From NCBI GenBank assembly GCA_029990175.1, contig JARKIP010000005.1, forward strand, positions 51,883,001 to 51,947,000: a stretch of 64,000 nucleotides of DNA, written 5' to 3'. Both the position numbers and the translations under genes were made by a program. The number at the start of each line of letters is the position of its first letter. Position 1 is the stretch's first letter. Positions 56,886-64,000 of this stretch are shown in pieces. Under the pieces are notes generated by a model. The model did not search any database. It was given only the letters and a program-made list of their open reading frames with translations, and had not been told where the DNA came from. Source of the DNA: Petunia secreta (Eukaryota; Streptophyta; Magnoliopsida; Solanales; Solanaceae).

Positions 56886-57335
56886 CCCGAGCCTGGGCGA
56901 CCTTTGATCTTGTACCTGTCTGTGGTAGATTCGGCATTTGGTTGCGTATTGGGGCAACATGATTCAATTGGAAGAAAGGAGCAAGCAATAAACTATCTAA
57001 GCAAGAAGTTCACTCCTTACGAGACCAAATACACATTGTTGGAGTGCACGTGTTGTGCGCTGACCTGGATAGCACAAAAGCTGAGGCACTACTTCACATC
57101 TTACTCACTGTTGCTGATATCAAGGTGGACCCTCTCAAGTATATCTTCCAATAACCAATGCCTACTGGAAAGCTGGCTAAATGGCAAATGCTGCTCAGTG
57201 AATTCAACATCACTTTTGTCACTCAAAAGGCGGTGAAAGCTCAAGCCTTGGCTGATCATATGGCCGAGAATCCGGTGGGAGATAACTATGAAACATGTGA
57301 AGATTTAACCAAAAGGACTCTTCAAGTCCTCAATT
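56886..57335 (+). pseudogene. RNase H of Tat/Ogre element, truncated
   Basis: LILYLSVVDSAFGCVLGQHD, INYLSKKFTPYETKYTLLEC, WIAQKLRHYFTSYS, then in another frame the end motif AQALADHMAENPVGDNYE. A stop precedes it at 56883-56885 and a frameshift lies near 57110-57200. Recognisable sequence ends at about 57335, marking the truncation. Confidence 0.8.
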
Positions 57336-58212
57336 AAAAAAGTAACCCTTTCATTTCTTTTTCCATTATTTTCGTCCACAGAAATATTAAGAAAGAGGTT
57401 AAGCGGGTCGGGGGACTAGATTAGAGTTTTTAAAACTTTAGGGCCAGAAGAAAATGATGAAACTTTACAAATTAACATCCCAATGCAAATTGGTAACCGC
57501 GCACAATCATTTTTCTTTCAACTTTTCTTCTTTCTTTCTTCTCTCTCGTCTTCTTCCATACATTTCTCTTGCCAATTACCACAGTCCATTGTTCCGACCA
57601 CCGTCATAACTTAAAATTTAAGTGTGTAAATCATAAGCTACTACTCATCATCCTCGTCGTTTTCCAGCAAAAAGGGCGCTAAAAATCAGTAAGGTAAACC
57701 CTAATTTAAAACTTTACCTTTTTGTATTTTTGTTTGTTTACTGTGATTTTTTTTTTTTTTAAAATGTAGCGTTTCTTGGTAAAAATGTAGTGTTTTTAGA
57801 GAACATTTAGGGTATTTGGATGATTTGATGAATGATTGTTGTGTCGTAACTATCGAAGGTTTGTGACTGGTATTTTTTGATTTTTCACAGTGTTATTTGG
57901 TCATGTTGATGGATTTTAAGCAACCTAAGTAGATAAATTTCAAGTCGATTATATTTTTTTAGTTGCATGACAAAAGTAAAATTTGTATGCTCCCTTACTT
58001 GAATTTAAGACAAAATCTAACTTGAATTTAAGACAAAAGTGAAATTTGCATGCTCCCTAGTTCTATAATATATTTTGGTATACGCTGGAACTTTGTTATG
58101 TTTGCCTAACTTTGTTTAAGCCAACTTAATGTTTTGGTATACGCTGAAATTTAAGCCAACTTAATGTTTGTTACTGTAAATGATTTAATATTCCTTTTAT
58201 TATCTGGATAAT
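57336..58212 (+). other. Upstream region of Ulp1-like gene
   Basis: Pyrimidine-rich then AT-rich, no open frame. Presumably 5' UTR/promoter or terminal region of the element carrying the Ulp1 gene. A short duplicated phrase (TTGAATTTAAGACAAAA, near 58000 and 58022; TTTTGGTATACGCTG, near 58073 and 58133) is present. Confidence 0.4.
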
Positions 58213-61200
58213 ATGGCCAGGACAAGGAAGAATTCAGTCCCAGACAAAGTTAAGACATTGAGAATGCTCAAAGCTGCTTCAAAAAAAAGAACACATGTAA
58301 GCACTAGTACTGCCAAAAGAAGAAGAAGACAATTCCAACAGGTAATGTCTGATGGGAAATCCTTAAATGAATCCTTGAACACTAGAGAAAAAGAAGTGTT
58401 ATCTCTAATGCAACATAAATCTGTTGAAGAAACAACAAATGAAGAAGATACTGATGAAGCTTCTTTTGAGGGTGTGGAAAAAGAGGAAGAGGGGAAAGAT
58501 TCTGTTAGTGAGAATGAGAAAAAAGATGGTGATGAAGAGGGAAAAGACTCTAATGAGAAGGAGGTGAATGGTAAACCAGCTGGTGATGGAAAGGAAAATG
58601 ATCAATCTGGTGGTGTGAATGAGGGAAAGGATAAAGCTGATGGTGATGGACAGGAAAAAGATGGTAGTGAAGAATCCCTTGATGATTTATCAATTACTGA
58701 AGTGGTATATGTTTATTTTTTGAGTCTATTTAGTAGTACATATTTTTTACTTTTTTTATAATCATGTATGTTGTTGTGAAATTGATAGGCAATAGAGCAT
58801 ATAATAGTAGTATTATGACTTAATATCTATTAAGTAACACTAGCTCTAGTCCATTGACTCAAAGTCTATTAATCAACTCTGGAACTTCTTAAATCTGATA
58901 TATAACTTCTTATGAGTTTAGGGTTTTAGGGTTTAGGGTTTTCATAAAGTACTTGTGATATCTGATGTTTAGCACATGTGTTTATGCATTTATTGATTTA
59001 ATGAACGGGCTGATAAAGTTGTGGAAGATCATGCGGAATTAGGGGATCCAGAAGCTCTATCAGTTGCTGAGTGTCAAAAGAGTCTTGAGCTATCAAAATA
59101 CAACTTCAAGATATATTTGGATTTTCATCCACCTTTTCCTGCTAAGGTTTCTGTAAGATCTTCTATGAAGAAATTTTTCAGATTCAAAGAAGAGGTAGCA
59201 ACCTCAAAACTGCTAGAAGCCTTAGAAACACTTGTTTTGGTCACTTTTTAAGCTTGTTTGAGCATTGAAAATACTTCAATGGACAGCTTGTACACTCCTT
59301 TCTTCTACGCAAAATTGGGAGTGCAAAGTTGTATGAAATCTGGTGCATATTGGAAGGCAAACCTATTTGCTTTGGCTTGAGAGAATTTGCACTAGTTACT
59401 GGATTGTATTGCGGGGAATACCCCTCTCAAGATGAATTGGACAAGGTCCATTTGAAAGGTGAGAAATTCCATGAGAAAGTGACCAAAGGCTATTATGGTG
59501 GTTTGACAGGGGATGATATCCTTGAATTGATGAAGTAAAAAAGATTCAATGTTGTAGAAAAACACAAGCTAAGCTTGCTTTGGTTTGTTCATTGCATATT
59601 AGTTGCTAGAGATGATTCAGTACATGTCGACAAGAATTGGATAAAGATGGCTTACAGTTTGTATGTCTTCATGAATTTTCCACGGGAAGGGAGAGCTTTG
59701 AGTTAACTGTTCAATATCTTAGGAAAGATGTCATGCCCCCATCAGTTGAGCCAAGGGAAGGCAAGAAGAGAAAAAGATATGGCAAGTCCAGTCCAAATTA
59801 TCCTTTATTTGGCTTTCCTTGGGCTTTCATGGTAAGTATTACAACAATGTACATTTTTTTTTATCATTTGTTAAGGACTGATTTATAATTTTTTATTTAA
59901 TGTAGGCATGGGCCTTGGAAGCAATACCTTCAGTTGGACTGTTAGCTATCAGATCAAATGAGAAGTCATTGCCCTTGCCGAGGATGTTAAGATGGCTCAA
60001 TCCCAAAGCTCCTTCATATGGGGATGCATTTCAGTAAATAGTACATGGGGAGGTAAAATATATTAGCAATGATTCTGTTTAAACATTAAAGTTTAAAGTA
60101 TTTTATTTTTTTCTTAATGTTTTTGTTTCTTGTTAATTTAGATGGTTCACCCTTTCCTATATCCTACTGTCCGGGAAGCGAGGCAGAAATACGTGTCATG
60201 TGTTAAATCATTTGATAATGAGGAGCTTGAAGATGGGCCAATTGATAGGCTAAGAATTGTCTTGAAAGAGGTAACATCTATCAAGAATGCAGCTGATGAG
60301 ATAGAGACAATAAGCAGTGGAAGTGATGATTACCGGACACCGGAACAAGCTTCGATGAGTCGAGGAAAGCAGGTGGTAGGAATGAATGTTGTTGGTAGTG
60401 GAGGTAAGTTTTCCTGGAGAGATGCTGGTCATAGAGGTTATGGTGAAGGTACCTCTTATGACAATGTGATATGCAATAACTGTGGAAGGCAAAACAATGA
60501 TGAATTGATGAAAATGTTGGAGAGCTTGGAGCTGAAATTGGATGAGGTTTATAAGGCTGTTTCTGTGCCACAGAAATGGGTGCTTTAACCTAGCAAATTC
60601 CAAAGATCTCCCTTTGCAGTGTTGAGTAAGTTGAGAAAAAAGAAATCCCTAGATTCAGCTGCAAAGAAGAAAAAATTGAAGTTGAGGAAGGTTGATGTTT
60701 TTAAGCCAGTAAAGTTGGCTGATAAAAAGGCTTTTTATGAATGGTTGGAAAGGAGAGAGACAGTGACAAGGAAGTGTTTGACTGGATTTTTCAATTGGGA
60801 ATATTTTGAAAAATTGAGGAAGATGGGTCCTTGGGTAGAGGATGATGTAAGTATGGAATATTATTTTAGCCTTCTTATACATATATGATCTGATTATTAA
60901 GGCAACTTTTATATTCTTTTTGCAGCACATTGATGAATTGATGAGGCTGGGACAGAAGGAATATCCACGTTATTATGATCAACAATCTGTGATTGTTGAT
61001 TTGCTATTCTGCCAGAGCTTACAAGAGATTTAGAATGAAATGAGGATTAAATGTGAGAAAGAATTCTTGGACTTTGATGTGATGCTGAGATTTTACCTGT
61101 TTGATAGCTGTGTGATGGACTATCACAGGGGTGCTCAACCAGCCCCGTATGGACGAAACTGGGAAGGGGCAAAAAAGCTTTATTATATCTGGAACATGGA

Positions 61201-61653
61201 AAACAGACACTTTGTCACCATTGTGTTCATCTTAGAGGAGGCATTAATCAAGATTTATGATTGCAATTGGGGGTGCTATACAAACGAGGAGGTTGGTGTG
61301 CTTGTGCAGCCCATTGCCGAATTGATGCCTAAGTACCTCAAACAAAGTGGGAAATTTGACCACCTGGGTGATGATGTGGTGTTAAATCCATGGACATGGG
61401 AGCGCATTATGGATGTCCCAAACAATGAGCAGGCGTAAGGATTTTTTAACTACTAGCTTTTACTCTCAAAATTCACTTCAATTTTTGCTAAATTTGTGAT
61501 TTTTTATATAGTGAATCTTGTGGAGCATATGCATTGAAGTTCATTGACTTCCTCATCACTGATACCTTGATGGATAACTTGCACGACAACGCTGTTGAAG
61601 ATTTTCGTGAAAAATTTGCAGTTGAAATCTTCAAAGGCAGAATGGAGCCATGA
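58213..61653 (+). pseudogene. DUF1985/Ulp1-type cysteine protease gene, decayed
   Basis: Multi-exon gene of the Ulp1 (C48) family carried by many plant Mutator-like elements. Exon 1 (from ATG 58213) is basic then acidic Lys/Glu/Asp-rich. DUF1985 blocks: CFGHFLSLFEH-stop-KYFNGQL, LLRKIGSAKLYEIWCILEGK, FGLREFALVTGLYCGEYP (59233-59440), ESFELTVQYLRKDV and FPWAFM. Introns with GT..AG at 59832-59905, 60053-60141, 60847-60925 and 61435-61511. Protease triad: His 61208 (NRHFV), Asp 61259 (IYDCN), Cys 61519 (SCGAY), with Gln 61430. Lesions: stops at 59266, 59536, 60035, 60586 and 61031; frameshifts near 59225 and 59690. Family role: peptide cleavage of SUMO-like proteins; within MULEs the role is unknown. 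The first acceptor (near 59000) is uncertain. Confidence 0.85.
58917..58942. repeat. Short telomere-like run
   Basis: Three TTTAGGG-type units (TTTAGGGTTTTAGGGTTTAG then GG) in the first intron region of the Ulp1-like gene. Too short to be a telomeric relic with confidence; telo-box motifs are common in plant introns. Confidence 0.5.
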
Positions 61654-61980
61654 CCTGTTGGATGCTAGTTTGGTTTTAGTTATGAAGTTCTGGACAACTG
61701 ATTTATTTTCTAAATTTTGGACAATATTATCATCATTTTGGGTTGTTGTCCCTTCTATTTAGCATTGAGGGGCTATTTATGGCTGTCATGACAAACAATT
61801 TGATGTACGCCATTTTTTTGTGTAATGATGGATGTAAATATTTGGTAGTTATGGTCAATGAAAGTTTGTACTGTTATCCATTAATAGTTGTGTTTGCAAT
61901 TTTCTAGTTGCATTTAATTTGGAATGGGGTGTCAAAACAGATATGAAAATCATCAATAAGTAAAACTCTTACAACTTTTG
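61654..61980. other. 3' flank of Ulp1-like gene
   Basis: T-rich non-coding sequence, probably 3' UTR; nothing else seen. Confidence 0.4.
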
Positions 61981-62456
61981 GGTCGATTAAACGACTACGG
62001 GTCGATGATTCATAGACTTGAGGTTGGTTAACCAACTCGGAGTCGATTGACCATAGACTTGAGGTTTATTAAACAACTGAGGATCGATGATGCCATGGAC
62101 CTGAGGTTGATTAACCAACTCGGGGTCGATTGACCATAGACTTGAGGTTTATTAAACAATTTTGGGTCGATGATTCATAGACCTGAGGTTGATTAACCAA
62201 CTCGGGGTCGATTGGCCATAGACTTGAGGTTTATTAAACAACTTTGGGTCGATGATTCATAGACCTGAGGTTGATAATCAACTCGGGATCGATTGACCAT
62301 AGACTTGAGGTTTATTAAACAACTTTAGGTCGATGATTCATAGACTTGAGGTTGATTAACCAACTCGGGGTCGATTGACCATAGACTTAAGGTTTATTAA
62401 ACAACTTTGGGTCGAGAAGCCATAGACTCTAAGTCTATCAATCGACCCTTGCCACT
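61981..62456. repeat. 83-bp satellite array
   Basis: Five to six units of 82-83 bp, each built from two related halves: GGGTCGATGATTCATAGACT with TGAGGTTGATTAACCAACTC, and GGGGTCGATTGACCATAGAC with TTGAGGTTTATTAAACAACT. The array ends in a partial inverted copy (CATAGACTCTAAGTCTATCA then ATCGACCC). A single related phrase (ACTCAAAGTCTATTAATCAA) lies at 58857-58876. Confidence 0.9.
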
Positions 62457-63330
62457 TCAGCATGATCTATCTTAATAATCTAATGGTTAAGCATACTTAA
62501 TGATTGATAATGTTGTTAATCAACCTATTAATGATATTACATATGTTAGCTATATTTGCATCAATGACTAAACATAATTTGAACGTGTGTACTAGGCGAT
62601 AGCAATGTGTAATAGGAATACTTGTTTGTATTAGGTGATCTAGTATCATGTAAGTTGTTTAATTACTAATGTGCCTATAATGTTGACATGTCAATCAACT
62701 TTTTATGATCTCACAATTAGTTGGAATACATGAATGATTAACATTAGTGAATTATGTATTAGTATTAGTAGTGGTATTACTTTTGGGAAAATGTTGGATG
62801 ATCATCAATGTTATTTATTTACTAATATAATGTATTGTTAATTAAAATGTATGGTCTCATAATGCATTTCAAGATATTAGGTGATCAATTATGTTCAATG
62901 ATGGGCATTTAAGGATTAATACACAATTAATCTACATAATTATCATCATAATTTTATTTTAAGGTATTATCATCATTAAATCAACATGATTATTTAAATG
63001 AATTGTAATTTAAGTATTAGTATATATGTATATCACAGATACATCCATAATTTAATTTAATAAAACAATTTTATTTCAACATATAAACCATAATTATATA
63101 TTTTAAGTCATTTTTAATTTTTTTTAAAGGGTGACCAAATTTTAAATTAGTCTGGCGGGAGGGGCAAGTTTGAATTTCAAACTAGCATATAAATTAAATG
63201 TTGGCTCCATTCCCAAATCAGAATTTCTAAAATCCCTAATTTTCCTTTCCCTCTTTCTCTCAGAATTCTCTTATTTTCAAAACTCTAATTTCCACTTTTC
63301 CCCTTTCGCTTTGAATTCTCGCTGCTCAAG
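62457..63330. other. AT-rich spacer
   Basis: Rich in ATTA/TAAT words, with no gene or clear repeat. The last 200 bp before 63331 are pyrimidine-rich and probably form the 5' UTR of the zinc-finger gene. Confidence 0.45.
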
Positions 63331-63780
63331 ATGGAATATGTACCACTGTGTGAATGTGGAGATCAAGCATCACTAAGAACATCATGGACGAATGCTAACC
63401 CTGGTCTGGAGATCAAGCATCACTAAGAACATCATGGACGAATGCTAACCCTGGTCGTCGATTCTTCGGTTGCAGATATTATGGGGTAAATTTTAACGTC
63501 TTGGGTTCGATTTCCATTTTAATTTGAATTTAAGTTTAACATTTTAAATTTGCAGAACAATGGGGTTGCTGCTTGTAGCTTCTTCTTGTGGTGTGACCCC
63601 CCAATTCCGGAGCATGCTAAGGAAGTAATTTTGGGGCTTCTTAGAAAAAAGAAGCAGATGGAAGCTAAGCTTAACGAAGCAAATAAAAAGGTGTTTTTGA
63701 GGAAGATTCTATGGATGTTCGTACTGCTTATGTTGAAGTTCATTCTTGTCGGAAATGGTGGTGCTTGTTATCTATTTTGA
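63331..63780 (+). pseudogene. GRF zinc-finger/membrane-anchor gene with frameshifting duplication
   Basis: Start MEYVPLCECGDQASLRTSWT then NANPG; after the duplication RRFFGCRYYG; an intron at 63486-63555 (donor GTAAAT, acceptor TTTGCAG); then NNGVAACSFFLWCD, a charged helix (GLLRKKKQMEAKLNEANKK) and a hydrophobic tail (KILWMFVLLMLKFILV). This is the GRF-type zinc finger (C-x-C-G ... F-F-G-C ... C-x-F-F-x-W) with coiled coil and C-terminal membrane segment, a small plant family often seen in transposon-rich DNA. A 50-bp tandem duplication inside the finger shifts the frame, with a TAA following. Otherwise about 115 codons and normal. Confidence 0.8.
63357..63456 (+). repeat. Perfect 50-bp tandem duplication
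   Basis: 63357-63406 and 63407-63456 are identical (TGGAGATCAAGCATCACTAA ... CTAACCCTGGTC). Not a multiple of three, so it disrupts the zinc-finger frame. Identity suggests it is recent, or an assembly artefact. Confidence 0.95.
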
Positions 63781-64000
63781 CAGGTAAATAATTAAAAATT
63801 TCAGGCACAAAATAATGATAAAAAGTTTGATCATTCATTCATTCATTAAAAGGGGCCACCGGAGGAGTACAAAATAAAGGCTTAATTTAAAATTAAAACA
63901 TAATAATACTTAATTAAAATTAAAAACTTAATAATACTAAAAACTATAATTTGTAGTGGCCCATGGAGGAGGAGGAGGAGGTGGTGGAGGAGAATGTGGA
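63781..64000 (+). other. AT-rich spacer and possible start of next frame
   Basis: Mostly AT-rich. At 63963 an ATG within GGCCCATGGAGGAGG opens a Glu/Val-rich frame (GAG repeats) that runs off the window end. It could be a gene start or simple repeat; not decidable here. Confidence 0.25.

Larger units (their letters stand above)
46243..57335 (+). mobile_element. Tat/Ogre-type Ty3/gypsy element, 3'-truncated
   Basis: A long LTR (3.76 kb), a non-Met PBS, an extra ORF1 before gag, a CHC gag knuckle, protease, G-patch domain, RT and RNase H in order, with two AT-rich intron-like spacers. This layout is known for the Tat/Ogre group. Integrase and the 3' LTR are missing: the element stops inside the RNase H-integrase linker at about 57335. 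Inserted into the copia RT gene. Confidence 0.88.

Noticed and set aside
58917..58942. Interstitial telomere
   Set aside because: Only three degenerate TTTAGGG units in an intron; not enough for a telomere relic.
61981..62456. CRISPR-like array (regular repeats)
   Set aside because: Units are contiguous, without unique spacers, and the context is a plant genome; it is a satellite.
1..64000. tRNA, rRNA or other structured RNA genes
   Set aside because: No cloverleaf with A/B boxes or rRNA similarity noticed; tRNA-like matches are retrotransposon primer-binding sites.

Overview
The window is plant nuclear DNA from a eudicot, probably Solanaceae. That family assignment is an inference from the retrotransposon families (LTR ends of the TGTCATGACC / GGGTCGTGACA type, iMet-primed Ty3/gypsy elements, a Tat/Ogre-type element). 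It is a repeat-rich, gene-poor stretch: almost all sequence is transposable elements, many inserted into one another and most broken. No rRNA, tRNA or CRISPR was seen.

Layout. 1-3235: decayed Tat-type Ty3/gypsy remnant (gag, protease, two RNase H pieces, start of integrase; reverse transcriptase lost). 3236-5760: non-coding, LTR-like. 5830-8996: scraps of a second gypsy pol followed by an LTR-like end. 9000-10660: a 42-bp minisatellite and a probable TIR element. 10679-19998: a minus-strand LTR retrotransposon with two long LTRs (about 2.6-2.7 kb), primer-binding site, polypurine tract and a 4-kb non-autonomous interior. 20004-21420: MITE end and two tandem-repeat arrays. 21720-24393: the only host-like locus, an intact 283-codon DUF868 gene (minus strand) with a broken tandem copy, separated by a long-TIR element. 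24394-27520: AT-rich intergenic DNA with two more MITE-like elements.

27521-50005: a nested stack. A minus-strand Ty1/copia element is split by a plus-strand Ty3/gypsy element (27832-44748, TSD TAAAC). The gypsy element is split by a LINE (28783-about 38669, candidate TSD CCAAAGA). The LINE tail is split by a solo LTR (34254-37082, TSD CTATA). The copia element is also truncated on its other side by a Tat/Ogre-type element whose 3.76-kb LTR starts at 46243.

50009-57335: interior of that Tat/Ogre element, with PBS, ORF1, gag, protease, G-patch, RT and RNase H, and two intron-like AT-rich spacers. It is cut before integrase. 57336-62460: an Ulp1-type (C48) cysteine protease gene of the DUF1985 kind found in Mutator-like elements. 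Its introns are recognisable but it carries stops and frameshifts, and an 83-bp satellite follows it. 63331-63780: a small GRF zinc-finger/membrane-anchor gene broken by a 50-bp tandem duplication.

How the parts relate: apart from the DUF868 gene nothing looks both intact and host-derived. Decay is dominated by in-frame nonsense changes of CAA-to-TAA, CGA-to-TGA and TGG-to-TAG type, consistent with deamination of methylated cytosines. The least expected structures are the LINE tail (two tandem modules, each with a branch-point/splice-acceptor-like motif and a long hydrophobic open frame), the chimeric interior of the 10.7-20.0 kb element, and the loss of catalytic aspartates (to tyrosine) in the gypsy elements.
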